Source of the DNA: Mesorhizobium sp. ES1-4
GTDB taxonomy: Bacteria > Pseudomonadota > Alphaproteobacteria > Rhizobiales > Rhizobiaceae
Direction of reading: 5' to 3'
DNA: 64,000 bases
Assembly: GCF_020164745.1 (NCBI RefSeq)
Contig: NZ_JAIUGV010000019.1
Span: 1-64,000 of the forward strand
Position numbers and translations under genes: made by a program. The notes beneath the pieces are model-generated. The model searched no databases, was not told the origin of the DNA, and saw only the letters and a program-made list of their open reading frames with translations. Every line of letters starts with the position of its first letter. Within the stretch, counting starts at the first letter, position 1. Shown here in pieces: positions 24,939 through 33,057 of the stretch.

Positions 24939-25046
24939 ATGTTACGCGACAAGGAAACCCGATTTATCGAGGCGGCGCTGTTGATAGCTGTCCCGTTATC
25001 GGCCTTGATCGCCGTATTGCTCGTTAGCTTTACTTTGAGCTGGTAG
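24939..25046 (+). CDS. 35-residue single-span membrane peptide
   Basis: A very small protein, MLRDKETRFIEAALLIAVPL followed by more hydrophobic residues and ending TLSW. A charged N-terminus precedes one helix of about 22 residues, so it should sit in the inner membrane. GAGGAGG lies six bases before the ATG. With a perfect EcfG promoter upstream, it is probably a stress-induced membrane peptide. No homologue is recognised from memory. Confidence 0.6.
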   Translation: MLRDKETRFIEAALLIAVPLSALIAVLLVSFTLSW

Positions 25047-25235
25047 CCGCCCTCTACGGAACCACGCTTGCCGGTTGCTGACGCTTCGACGCAAGGGGGC
25101 GGTAGGCACGGTGGCGAGCAGGCCGGGCTATGTTCGGCGGCCACACTCGGCGGGAGGCTCGACCGGTGCTCAGGCAGCTCGTGCCTTTATGGTTCGACCG
25201 CAACTCGGACTGAAGTCCGAAGGGCCACGCTCATT

Positions 25236-25260
25236 GGAACATCGTCCGCCGATGCTCGTT
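25236..25260 (+). promoter_or_regulatory. Perfect EcfG-type general stress promoter
   Basis: GGAAC at 25236-25240, 16 bases, CGTT at 25257-25260, ending 34 bases before the ATG of the 75-residue membrane protein. Confidence 0.75.
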
Positions 25261-25294
25261 GGCGATGGTAGGTGCGTGATCTGGAGAAGGGGCA

Positions 25295-25522
25295 ATGCAA
25301 CTGGGTGAGATCATCGCCAACATCCTCGCCACCCTGTTGCTGGTCTGCTTTCTCGCAAGCACGTTCTTCCTCTTCGGAAGACCATTCTGGCCGGAGCGGC
25401 ATGCCCGCATGGTCATCATCATGCCGGTCGACACGACAACGACAGCCGCGACCGGCCGGAGCGGCACACCCCTCCTCCCGGACACCTTCGACACCAGCCT
25501 TGCCCATCAAAGGCCGTCGTGA
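25295..25522 (+). CDS. Small membrane-anchored hypothetical protein
   Basis: A 75-residue protein with one N-terminal membrane helix (IIANILATLLLVCFLASTFF, about 6-25) and a Thr/Pro-rich hydrophilic tail. GGAGAAGGGG lies directly upstream of the ATG. A perfect EcfG promoter precedes it and it lies 248 bases after the 35-residue membrane peptide, giving two adjacent stress-type small membrane genes with separate promoters. Function unknown. Confidence 0.6.
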   Translation: MQLGEIIANILATLLLVCFLASTFFLFGRPFWPERHARMVIIMPVDTTTTAATGRSGTPLLPDTFDTSLAHQRPS

Positions 25523-25635
25523 TGGGCATCGGCGATCGGCATCAGGCGTAAAGGGACCGACAGTCTCTACCGCCTGATGAAACCACGCACTACGGCGTGA
25601 GTCCGGCGCGGCCGGACGTTGCGCGCGGCCATGGT

Positions 25636-25875
25636 TTAGTCGAGCTTCTGGATACGCCCCTTGTCGAGGCGGAACACTCCGTCGTTGCCGCCTTGTTGCT
25701 CGAAGTCGGTCTGCAGCTCATCCCATATGCCAAGATATCTGCCGCACTCGGCGCAACTGATCCGGGTCGATGGTGTCGCATCGGCCGGGATCTGCAGGCG
25801 GATGACGCCGCAAAAGGGACACTCCAATCGGTGATCGAGATATTCGCCATGGCGAGTCTGTAACAGCCTGCGCAC
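25636..25875 (-). CDS. Small zinc-ribbon hypothetical protein
   Basis: A 79-residue protein with two Cys pairs, LECPFCGV and ISCAECGRYLG, that should coordinate zinc. The C-terminal half is acidic. The start is a GTG at 25875 because AGGAGG lies six bases upstream; the longer frame to 25998 has no ribosome site and a Cys-rich unlikely N-terminus. It stands alone. I do not recognise the family. Confidence 0.55.
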   Translation of the reverse strand: MRRLLQTRHGEYLDHRLECPFCGVIRLQIPADATPSTRISCAECGRYLGIWDELQTDFEQQGGNDGVFRLDKGRIQKLD

Positions 25876-26096
25876 AGCTTCCTCCTGGAATTGGGTGACG
25901 GCAGGGTAATCGCTCCCGACCGTATGGTTCGTGTTGCAGGCGCCTGGATAAACTACGCCTGTCCTTGGCAGGGTCAATAAACAAAGGCATAGCTGCAAAC
26001 CGCCTGCTTAATTTTGGAAGTGGCGGCGGCGATTTCCAGCAAGACGGCAGGAACAGGACAGGGGGCCGCGGCGAATGCAGGTTCGCGTGAACAGCT

Positions 26097-26121
26097 GGAA
26101 CCAAACCGACCGGCAGCGGTT
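26097..26121 (+). promoter_or_regulatory. Near-consensus EcfG-type promoter
   Basis: GGAAC, 16 bases, GGTT; one mismatch. It ends 36 bases before ATG 26158 and supports that start over the upstream TTG. Confidence 0.35.
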
Positions 26122-26157
26122 TCCAATTCGAAGGGACCAACCACGGAAGCGGCAGCA

Positions 26158-26379
26158 ATGGAACTTCTGACCTTGGAATTGGCCTCGGCGAGGCAGCGGC
26201 TCAACCGAGCGGAACTCGCCCTTGAACGTGCAAACGCCATGTTGGACGAGGACTGTGGCGTCGGCATCAATCTGCGACTTTGCGACCGGATCAGATTCGC
26301 GCAAAAACGCGTCGGCGAAGCAAAAGCTCGCCTTGTAAAGCTCGATTCCGCAAACACCGATTCACTTCGGTCCGATTGA
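26158..26379 (+). CDS. Small coiled-coil hypothetical protein
   Basis: A 73-residue helical protein with heptad-like hydrophobic spacing (LTLELASARQRLNRAELALE near the N-terminus), probably an oligomerising coiled coil, soluble. ATG 26158 is chosen at the start of the coil; a TTG at 26014 would add a Gly/Ala/Ser-rich extension. A near-consensus EcfG promoter lies just upstream. Function unknown. Confidence 0.45.
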   Translation: MELLTLELASARQRLNRAELALERANAMLDEDCGVGINLRLCDRIRFAQKRVGEAKARLVKLDSANTDSLRSD

Positions 26380-26670
26380 AGCTAGGCACTGCAATCCCAG
26401 CGGCCTTGGCGCCGTATAGCGCCTCGTCGGCGCGTCGCAAAAGATCGGCGATCTCCATTGCGGCCCCGCCGACATTGAGGGTGCCGACCCCAATGATCAC
26501 GGTGACGATGCCCTTTTCGCTGCCGGCATGCGCAAGAGAGAGAGGTCGCCCACCTCGCTCCTCAGCTTCTCGGCGATGACGAAGGCTCCCGGCGCGTCGG
26601 TCTCGGGCAGGGTGAGCGCGAACTCCTCGCCGCCGTCGCGGGCAGCCGCGTCGGCCGGCCGTCGGGACCT
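26372..26670 (-). pseudogene. Decayed GGDEF (diguanylate cyclase) remnant
   Basis: Minus-strand pieces in two frames form the C-terminal half of a GGDEF domain: RDGGEEFALTLPETDAPGAF with the GGEEF signature near 26655-26620, then, after a frameshift near 26540, IVTVIIGVGTLNV and LLRRADEALYGAKAAG. The N-terminal half of the domain and any sensor are missing. An intact GGDEF gene exists at 48256. This is a relic, not an enzyme. Confidence 0.65.
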
Positions 26671-26747
26671 TCGAGCTCATCATTTTGCATTCGCAAGCCG
26701 CATCCTCGCCCCTCAAGGTGAAGCTCAAATCGGAAACAGGAAGGAAG

Positions 26748-27143
26748 TTACTGGATCGACAATATCTTCAACTGACTATCCGTTGTTACCACGACTAGAG
26801 TTGTATCGATCATGACGAGTCGCCTCAGAAGACATGGCGTGCGAAACCCGCCTTCAAGCACATAGACGAACGATATTGTTCCATCTTTCAAAGCCATATT
26901 TCTCAAGAAAAATCCGCTGGCAGTGAGAAATAGATGGATTTCCGGATGATATCTCGAGTGCTCAGTCGAATACCTGCTGACAGCATCTGCCGCCGCTTGC
27001 TCCGAGATCGCCTCGGCGCAGGACATTTTGGGTTGATTGCTTTTCTGACCAGAACAGGACGACATGATTGCCAGTGCGGGGATGGCAAGAAAAATAGCCG
27101 ATATATTATTCAATCCAGCTCCAGCACTCCAGTAAGAAGACAT
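26748..27143 (-). CDS. Putative lipoprotein, hypothetical
   Basis: A 131-residue frame with a hydrophobic N-terminal segment and a lipobox-like AIMSSC near residues 25-30, which would give a lipidated Cys30. The rest has no recognised domain. Base composition here is clearly more AT-rich than in the surrounding genes, suggesting acquired DNA. Start is uncertain. It lies between a decayed GGDEF gene and an empty region, so it may itself be a relic. Confidence 0.4.
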   Translation of the reverse strand: MSSYWSAGAGLNNISAIFLAIPALAIMSSCSGQKSNQPKMSCAEAISEQAAADAVSRYSTEHSRYHPEIHLFLTASGFFLRNMALKDGTISFVYVLEGGFRTPCLLRRLVMIDTTLVVVTTDSQLKILSIQ

Positions 27144-27536
27144 GACACGCCCCCGTCAATACACTGACCGATCGAGTTAGAGCGAGGATAATCAGGTCTG
27201 CTTCCGACGATAGCGATGCGTCACACTCGCCATTTGATGGTCCATGCCCGATCCCCTTCATACAACTCGGCGCCCTGGAAACTCCACGCCACCAGCCGGT
27301 CGGCCGATATAGTCTCCGTCTGTGCCACGGCCAATCATCGCGACAGCGATGGCGATATTAGATTATACTTAATATCAGTCGATACTCTTCCAGAGTAAGC
27401 TTGATTTTCACCTGCTTGCAACAGTGATTTTCTGGGATGCAATAAAATTCCCACCCATGGAATTCTATTGTTCTGGCTGCTGATCAGGGCGCGCTGATGA
27501 GCACCGTCTTCGCCCGGCACGGGAGCGACACAGCAC
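27144..27536. other. Gene-poor AT-richer region
   Basis: No convincing gene. Only frames under 65 codons without ribosome sites are present. Composition is AT-richer than the flanks, continuous with the lipoprotein-like frame to the left. Confidence 0.5.
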
Positions 27537-28442
27537 TCACTCCCATCGCGTCCCGCCAACGAAGTCGATGAACGCCCGCAGCGGTGCGGGGGTAAGACGA
27601 CGGCCGGGATAATAGAGGAACGGCCCGGAAAACGCCTGCCACCAGGGCTCCAGCACCGGTTCCAGCCTGCCATCGTCGAAATAGGGACGCAGCCAATCCT
27701 CGAACAACGAGACGATGCCGCCGCCGGCGACCGCCACGCTGAGAGCGAGGTCCATCGCCGTGCCGGTGCTGACCAGCAGCGGGCCGGTCGGGTCGACGCT
27801 CACCACCTCGCCGTTGCGTTCGAACTCCCAGGGCGGGCTCGCGCCGCTGGCGAAGCGGCCGCGCAGGCAGGCGTGATCGAGCAGGTCGCGCGGATGGCCG
27901 GGCCGGCCGCGCCGGTCGAGATAGCCCGGTGCGGCGGCGGTGGCGAAGCGCTGCCGGCGCGGGCCGATCGGCACGGCGATCATGTCCTGCTCCAGCCGCT
28001 CGTCATAGCGGATGCCGGCGTCGCAACCGCTCGCCAGTATGTCGACAAAAGTGTCTTCGGCGGTCACTTCCAGCCGGATCTCGGGATAGGCCGCGAGGAA
28101 GGACGGCAAAAGGCGCGGCAGCACCAGTTTCGCTGCCACCACCGGCACGTTGAGCCGGAGCGTGCCCGCCGGGCGGCCGCGAAAGCCGTTGACCACGTCG
28201 AGCGCCGCCTCGACCTCGCCGAGCGCGGGGCCAAGCCGCTCGAGCAGGCGCGCGCCCGCCTCGGTGGGCGCGACGCTGCGCGTGGTGCGGTTGAGGAGCC
28301 GCACGCCGAGCCCGCTTTCCAGCCGCCGCACCGTCTCGCTGAGGCTGGACGCGCTGGCGCCGCTCACCCGCGCCGCCTCGCGAAAGCCGCCGGCGCGCGC
28401 CACCGCCATGAATGCCTGGAGGTCGCCCAGATCCGCCGCCAT
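27537..28442 (-). CDS. LysR family transcriptional regulator
   Basis: A 301-residue LysR regulator. The winged helix (1-60) has FREAARVSGASASSLSETVR and RLLNRTTRSVAPTEAG, a hallmark of the group. The effector domain spans about 90-295. It starts 93 bases from the divergent aldo/keto reductase gene, which it most likely controls. A parallel arrangement (LysR 44449 with aldo/keto reductase 42924) exists later in the window. Confidence 0.9.
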   Translation of the reverse strand: MAADLGDLQAFMAVARAGGFREAARVSGASASSLSETVRRLESGLGVRLLNRTTRSVAPTEAGARLLERLGPALGEVEAALDVVNGFRGRPAGTLRLNVPVVAAKLVLPRLLPSFLAAYPEIRLEVTAEDTFVDILASGCDAGIRYDERLEQDMIAVPIGPRRQRFATAAAPGYLDRRGRPGHPRDLLDHACLRGRFASGASPPWEFERNGEVVSVDPTGPLLVSTGTAMDLALSVAVAGGGIVSLFEDWLRPYFDDGRLEPVLEPWWQAFSGPFLYYPGRRLTPAPLRAFIDFVGGTRWE

Positions 28443-28535
28443 TGTTCGCCTTTCCGCACAGGCTGTTCCGATTGCACCATATTATCGCGCATGGGCGCGC
28501 TGTCTATATCTGGCTGATCCAAAGGAGATCAGACC

Positions 28536-29417
28536 ATGACCGACATCAGCAAGGCCGGAACTTTCAAACTCGGCGACCGCACCGTGAAGCGCCTTGGCTA
28601 TGGCGCCATGCAACTGGCCGGACCCGGCGTCTTCGGCCCGCCAAAGGACAGGCAAGCAGCACTCGCCGTGCTGCGCGAGGCGATTGCGAGCGGCGTCGAC
28701 CACATCGACACCTCGGATTTCTACGGCCCGCATGTCACCAACCGGATCATCCGCGAAGCGCTGCAGCCCTACCCCGCGGACCTCACCATCGTCACCAAGA
28801 TCAGCGCCCGGCGCGGCGCGGATGCCTCGTGGATCCCGGCGATGTCACCGCAGGAGCTGACCCAGGCCGTGCACGACAATCTGCGCAATCTGGGGCTGGA
28901 CGTGCTCGAAGTCGTGAACCTGCGTTCCATGCACGGGATACACGGCCCCGCCGAAGGTTCGCTCGAGCCGCAGCTCGACACGCTCGCTGAACTGCAGCGC
29001 CAGGGCCTTGTGCGCCATATCGGCTTGAGCAACGTCACCCGCAAACAGATCGCGCAGGGACGCGGCATGGTCGACATAGTCTGCGTGCAGAACCAGTACA
29101 ACATCGCGCATCGCCAGGACGACGCGCTTATCGACGAGCTTGCCGCCGACGGCATCGCCTATGTGCCGTTCTTCCCGCTCGGCGGTTTCACGCCGCTGCA
29201 GTCGAACACCCTTGCCGACGTCGCGAAAAAGCTCGGCGCGACGCCGATGCAGGTGGCGCTCGCCTGGCTGTTGCAGCGCTCCCCCAACATCCTGCTGATC
29301 CCCGGCACCTCCTCGGTCGGTCATCTCAGGGAAAACCTGGCGGCGGCGGAGCTGAAGCTGCCGGCCGACGCGATCGAGGTCTTGAACGGCATCGCGGCCG
29401 AGAAGGCAGCCGCCTGA
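28536..29417 (+). CDS. Aldo/keto reductase family oxidoreductase
   Basis: A 293-residue NADPH-dependent oxidoreductase with a TIM-barrel fold. HIDTSDFYGP holds the catalytic Asp and Tyr, and IVTKIS the Lys. In the fourth position VVNLRSM replaces the usual His, as in the YdbC-like subgroup, so activity on typical aldehydes may be altered. FFPLGGF and a C-terminal LLIPGTSSVGHLREN form the cofactor pocket. AAAGGAG lies upstream of the ATG. It is divergent from a LysR gene that probably regulates it. Confidence 0.85.
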   Translation: MTDISKAGTFKLGDRTVKRLGYGAMQLAGPGVFGPPKDRQAALAVLREAIASGVDHIDTSDFYGPHVTNRIIREALQPYPADLTIVTKISARRGADASWIPAMSPQELTQAVHDNLRNLGLDVLEVVNLRSMHGIHGPAEGSLEPQLDTLAELQRQGLVRHIGLSNVTRKQIAQGRGMVDIVCVQNQYNIAHRQDDALIDELAADGIAYVPFFPLGGFTPLQSNTLADVAKKLGATPMQVALAWLLQRSPNILLIPGTSSVGHLRENLAAAELKLPADAIEVLNGIAAEKAAA

Positions 29418-29524
29418 GACTTTCAGCGACTGCCGGGTGAGAAACGCCTCCCGGCAGTCGCCTCCACCTGCAAGCCCTCGCGGGCTTCCCGGAGCTGTTG
29501 ACGCGTCGGGGCAAACCAATTATA

Positions 29525-29554
29525 GAACCATTTAGTTCCAGAACTGGTTGGTTC
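29525..29554 (+). promoter_or_regulatory. Palindromic operator at the ArsR gene
   Basis: GAACCA...AGTTC-CA-GAACT...TGGTTC: outer and inner arms are inverted repeats around one centre, ending four bases before the ArsR start and so overlapping its ribosome site. This fits autorepression. Confidence 0.55.
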
Positions 29555-29558
29555 CACA

Positions 29559-29894
29559 ATGGCCGCTGAATTCTCTCTCGACCACACATTCGCCGCGCTC
29601 GCCGACCCCACGCGGCGCGCCATCCTTGCGCGGCTGCTCGACGGCGAAGCCTCGGTCGCCGAGTTGGCGCAACCTTTCGCGCTCACCGTGCGCGCCGTAT
29701 CCAAGCATGTCGGCGTGCTGGAACAGGCCGGCCTCGTCACCCGCAGCCGTGCGGCGCAGAAACATTTGAGCCGCATCGAGCTCAAGCCGTTGCGCGATAT
29801 CGACCGCTGGCTCGACGACTACCGAAACCTCTGGGAAGGCCGCTTCGACCGCATGGAGGATCTGCTGCGGCGCGGCGCGGACAAGGCGCCGTGA
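29559..29894 (+). CDS. ArsR family regulator
   Basis: A 111-residue winged-helix protein: ALADPTRRAILARLL (about 12-26) and VRAVSKHVGVLEQAGLV (about 46-62, recognition helix). It lacks the metal-binding ELCVCDL of ArsR/SmtB sensors, as usual for members paired with SRPBCC proteins. It overlaps the next gene by four bases (GTGA), so both are translated together. A 30-base palindrome just upstream is the likely operator. Confidence 0.9.
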   Translation: MAAEFSLDHTFAALADPTRRAILARLLDGEASVAELAQPFALTVRAVSKHVGVLEQAGLVTRSRAAQKHLSRIELKPLRDIDRWLDDYRNLWEGRFDRMEDLLRRGADKAP

Positions 29895-30388
29895 GTGATC
29901 GCGCCCGTAATGCCGCCGGTCGCGGCTTCGCTATCGAACGGGTGTTCGAGGCTCCGGTGGCGCGCGTCTTTCGGCTGTGGACCGATCCAAGGCTGGTGGC
30001 GCAATGGTGGGGCATCAGGGGCTGCACCATTCCCCATTGCGAACTCGACGTGCGCGTCGGTGGCCGCTGGCGCATCGACATGCTGACCGCCGGCGGTGCG
30101 CTCTACCGCAACCAGGGCAGCTATCTCGAAGTCGTCGAGAACGTCAGGCTGAGCTACCGTGATGAACCGGATCCGGAAATCCGCGAATGGGCTGGCAATC
30201 CGCCGGGCCAGAGCCGCCATACCGTGACCCTTACACCCGATGGCATGCGGACCCATGTCCATTTCGAGGTGACGCTGGCAAGTGCCGCCGACCGTGAGCG
30301 CCTGCTGGCCCTGGGCATGCGCGGCGGCTGGATGCAGAGCTTCGACCGGCTTGAAAAACTGATAGAGCGGGACGACCATGCTGGCTGA
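29891..30388 (+). CDS. SRPBCC (AHSA1-like) protein
   Basis: A 165-residue START/AHSA1-fold protein. IERVFEAPVARVFRLWTDP is the N-terminal strand-helix, WWGIRG and VGGRWRIDM follow, and the C-terminal helix is GGWMQSFDRLEKLI. These proteins form a hydrophobic pocket for an unknown ligand. The GTG start overlaps the ArsR stop, so the pair is coupled; a ligand-binding partner or resistance protein under ArsR control is likely. The same pairing recurs at 53027-53347. Confidence 0.85.
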   Translation: MSDRARNAAGRGFAIERVFEAPVARVFRLWTDPRLVAQWWGIRGCTIPHCELDVRVGGRWRIDMLTAGGALYRNQGSYLEVVENVRLSYRDEPDPEIREWAGNPPGQSRHTVTLTPDGMRTHVHFEVTLASAADRERLLALGMRGGWMQSFDRLEKLIERDDHAG

Positions 30389-31202
30389 GAACGCGAAGCC
30401 GTCCACCCAAGCCGTGCTGTCGCGGGATGGAACGCCGATCGCCTGCGAGCGCCGGGGCCGTGGTCACCCCCTCATCCTCGTCGACGGCGCTCTATGCTCG
30501 CGCACGATGGGACCGAGCGGTCCGCTGGCCAAGGCGCTCGCCGATAACTTCACCGTGTTCCGCTACGACCGGCGCGGCCGTGGCGACAGCGGCGACACCT
30601 CGTCCTATGCGGTCGAGCGCGAGGTCGATGACATCGAGGCGGTGCTGCGGGCAGCCGGCGGCGAAGCCTATGTCTGGGGCATGTCGTCGGGCGCCATGCT
30701 GGCGCTGATGGCGGCGGTCCGCCTGCCCGGCATCAGGAAGCTCGCTCTGTACGAGGCGCCGCTGATCGTCGACGACAGCCGCAAGACAACGCAGGCCGAC
30801 TGGGCAACCATCGGCGATGCCGTCGCGCAAGGCCGGCGCGGCGACGGCGTCGCCGCCTTCCTCAAATCGGTGGGCATGCCCCGCCTGCTCATCGCCTTCA
30901 TGAAGCTCACACCGATCTGGCGGCAGCTCAAGGCCGTGGCGCACACCTTGCCGCACGATGGCGCCATCGTCGCCGGCGACCAGCTTGGCAAGCCGCTCGA
31001 CCCCGCCCGCTGGGCATCGCTGCGCGTGCCGGTGCTGGTGACGGATGGCGGCAGAAGCCCGCCATGGATGCAACACGGCAACAGGGCGCTGGCCGAAGCG
31101 TTGCCCAACGCGCGCTACCGGACGCTGGCCGGCCAGAACCACATGCTGAAACCCGCCGCCCATGTGCCGGCGCTGTCGGCATTCTTGAACAGTCGGGATT
31201 AG
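30378..31202 (+). CDS. Alpha/beta hydrolase
   Basis: A 274-residue hydrolase. The oxyanion loop HPLILVDGALC (about 33-43), the nucleophile elbow VWGMSSGAM (Ser near residue 101), an acidic residue in VLVTDGG (about 220) and a final His in LAGQNHML (about 256) give a full catalytic triad. It overlaps the SRPBCC gene by 11 bases and is third in the ArsR-led operon. Substrate unknown; esters or epoxides of a xenobiotic are a guess. Confidence 0.85.
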   Translation: MLAENAKPSTQAVLSRDGTPIACERRGRGHPLILVDGALCSRTMGPSGPLAKALADNFTVFRYDRRGRGDSGDTSSYAVEREVDDIEAVLRAAGGEAYVWGMSSGAMLALMAAVRLPGIRKLALYEAPLIVDDSRKTTQADWATIGDAVAQGRRGDGVAAFLKSVGMPRLLIAFMKLTPIWRQLKAVAHTLPHDGAIVAGDQLGKPLDPARWASLRVPVLVTDGGRSPPWMQHGNRALAEALPNARYRTLAGQNHMLKPAAHVPALSAFLNSRD

Positions 31203-31242
31203 GTACGGACGTCAACGCCATGCGAATGAAAGGAAATCGACC

Positions 31243-31629
31243 ATGCAGCTTCGCCATATCCTCATCAAGGTCGACGACCAGGACAAGGCGCTGGCCTTCT
31301 ACACCTCGGTCATGGGTTTTGTGAAAAAGCATGATCACGACAGCGGTCCGATTCGCTGGCTGACGGTCGTGGCACCCGACGATGCCGGCACGGAACTGGT
31401 GCTCGAACCCAACAGCGCGCCGCCGGCACGTGCCGCGCAGCAGGCGCTTTACGATGCCCATTTCCCGGCGGCGCTCATCACCGTCAGCGACATCCATGCC
31501 GAGTTCGACCGGCTCACCGGGCGCGGCGTGAAATTTCTCGGGCCTCCGCAACGCACGGGCCCGGTGACATCGGCCTTCTTCGACGACACCTGCGGCAATG
31601 TCATCGTGATGGCCGAGCCGTCCACCTGA
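31243..31629 (+). CDS. VOC family (glyoxalase-like) protein
   Basis: A 128-residue protein with the paired beta-alpha-beta-beta-beta units of the vicinal oxygen chelate fold: ILIKVDDQDKALAFYTSVMG at the start and FDDTCGNVIVMAE at the end. His and Glu positions (HILIK, MAEPS) may hold a metal. AAAGGAAA precedes the ATG. It is 40 bases after the hydrolase and likely the last gene of the ArsR operon; it could act on or sequester the same toxic compound. Confidence 0.85.
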   Translation: MQLRHILIKVDDQDKALAFYTSVMGFVKKHDHDSGPIRWLTVVAPDDAGTELVLEPNSAPPARAAQQALYDAHFPAALITVSDIHAEFDRLTGRGVKFLGPPQRTGPVTSAFFDDTCGNVIVMAEPST

Positions 31630-31730
31630 AGCGCTTGTCCCTGCCTCAGGAATGGACCGGCCGCGCGGAGCTTGCGAGGCGCGTGCACCCGTGGCATCTG
31701 TCCGATGGAACGGACCGATCCGAAAACAGC

Positions 31731-32504
31731 ATGGCAGCACGACCACCACCGCCCGGCAGGCCGCCACCCGGCAAGCCACGCAGCGCCGGGCCTCCCGGCG
31801 TCAGCCTGAACCGCGCGCTGTCGAAACTCGGCCTGTGCTCGCGCACGCAGGCGCAGCTGCTGATCGCGGCGGGCCGCGTGCGCGTCGGCGGCAAGGTGGT
31901 GCGCGATGCCTCGCTGCGCATCGACATGAACCGCGACCGCATCACCGTCGATGACGATGCAATCGTTGCCGAGCGCAAGGTCTATGTCATGCTCAACAAG
32001 CCGCGCGGGCTGGTCACCACGCGCGACGACCCGCAACAGCGCGACACCGTCTATGCCTGCCTCGAAGGGCTCGATTTGCCCTATGTCTCGCCGGTCGGCC
32101 GCCTCGACAAGGCCAGCGAGGGCCTGCTGCTGATGACCAACGACACCCGCTTCGCCAACCGGCTGATGGATCCGGCCTCGCATCTGCCCAAGACCTATCA
32201 CGTGCAGGTCGGCACCGTGCCCGACGAAGCGATGCTGGAGGCGCTGCGCGCCGGGGTCACCGTCGACGGCGAGCCCCTGACGGCCAACTCGGTCGAGCTT
32301 TTGCGTAGCGGCGGCCGTACCGCCTGGCTGGAGATCGTCCTCGACGAAGGCAAGAACCGCCACATCCGCCGCCTGCTCGCCGCCCATGGCATCGAGGTCA
32401 AGCGCCTCATCCGCATCGCCATCGGACGGCTGCCGCTGGGCGACCTCGCCAAGGGTTCCGCGCGGCATTTGACGGCGGAGGAACTGGTGTTGCTGGCGGA
32501 CTGA
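31731..32504 (+). CDS. RsuA/RluB-type pseudouridine synthase
   Basis: A 257-residue RNA-modifying enzyme. After a Pro-rich leader, an S4 RNA-binding domain (about 25-70; LSKLGLCSRTQAQLLIAAGR) precedes the catalytic domain with motif VGRLDKASEGLLLMTND, whose Asp attacks uridine, and a C-terminal GKNRHIRRLLAAHG. It should modify rRNA, by analogy to RsuA (16S) or RluB (23S); which one is not clear. ATG 31731 is used because upstream starts add non-conserved residues. It is followed by a terminator-like hairpin. Confidence 0.85.
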   Translation: MAARPPPPGRPPPGKPRSAGPPGVSLNRALSKLGLCSRTQAQLLIAAGRVRVGGKVVRDASLRIDMNRDRITVDDDAIVAERKVYVMLNKPRGLVTTRDDPQQRDTVYACLEGLDLPYVSPVGRLDKASEGLLLMTNDTRFANRLMDPASHLPKTYHVQVGTVPDEAMLEALRAGVTVDGEPLTANSVELLRSGGRTAWLEIVLDEGKNRHIRRLLAAHGIEVKRLIRIAIGRLPLGDLAKGSARHLTAEELVLLAD

Positions 32505-32519
32505 AAAAACGTTCTTCCG

Positions 32520-32539
32520 CCAGGCCGAAAGCGGCCTGG
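32520..32539 (+). terminator. Hairpin after the pseudouridine synthase gene
   Basis: CCAGGCCG, loop AAAG, CGGCCTGG: a perfect 8-bp stem between convergent genes. Weak T content follows. Confidence 0.6.
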
Positions 32540-32584
32540 CCTTCATGCGGCATTGGCGATCGGATCGACAGTTCGAGCCGTCGA

Positions 32585-32854
32585 TCAGGCCTTGTTGGCG
32601 ATCCATATGGTTGGCGCGCCTACCACGCCGGCGCTCGCCATCGCCTCCTTCAGTTTTGGGTTTTTGATGAAGGCCTGTGCCTCGGCGACACTGGCGAAAT
32701 CATGCGTTACGGTGATGTCGTTGGGGTTGTCCGCCGCCTGATAGACGGTCTCCGCCTTCACGCCATTGGCCTTTTGAACCGGGGCGAACCCGTCATAGAC
32801 TTTGCGCCAGGCCTTGTAGTCGGACACGGTATGTCTCACGAACAGCATCGTCAT
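32585..32854 (-). CDS. Small dimeric alpha-beta-barrel protein
   Basis: An 89-residue protein, MTMLFVRHTVSDYKAWRKVY with DITVTHDFASVAEAQAF, of the ferredoxin-like dimeric alpha-beta-barrel type (antibiotic biosynthesis monooxygenase or DUF1330-like superfamily). No catalytic residues can be assigned. GGGAGGAA lies six bases before the ATG. It is monocistronic and convergent with the pseudouridine synthase. Confidence 0.65.
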   Translation of the reverse strand: MTMLFVRHTVSDYKAWRKVYDGFAPVQKANGVKAETVYQAADNPNDITVTHDFASVAEAQAFIKNPKLKEAMASAGVVGAPTIWIANKA

Positions 32855-33057
32855 CGTACATTCCTCCCAGGCTGTTGTTTATTGGCGCCCAAGTGATCGG
32901 CGATGGGCCGTCCAGTCTATCGCCCCGATCCTGCCCTTGGCAAACCGGCGCACAAATGGGAGCCGCACCCGTCTCCTGACGGAAAGCTGTCAGCAGGCCT
33001 GGGCTATGGATCGATCGGGAAGCCGGTCGCGGCTTCAGCGATCAAGGAGCCAATGCG

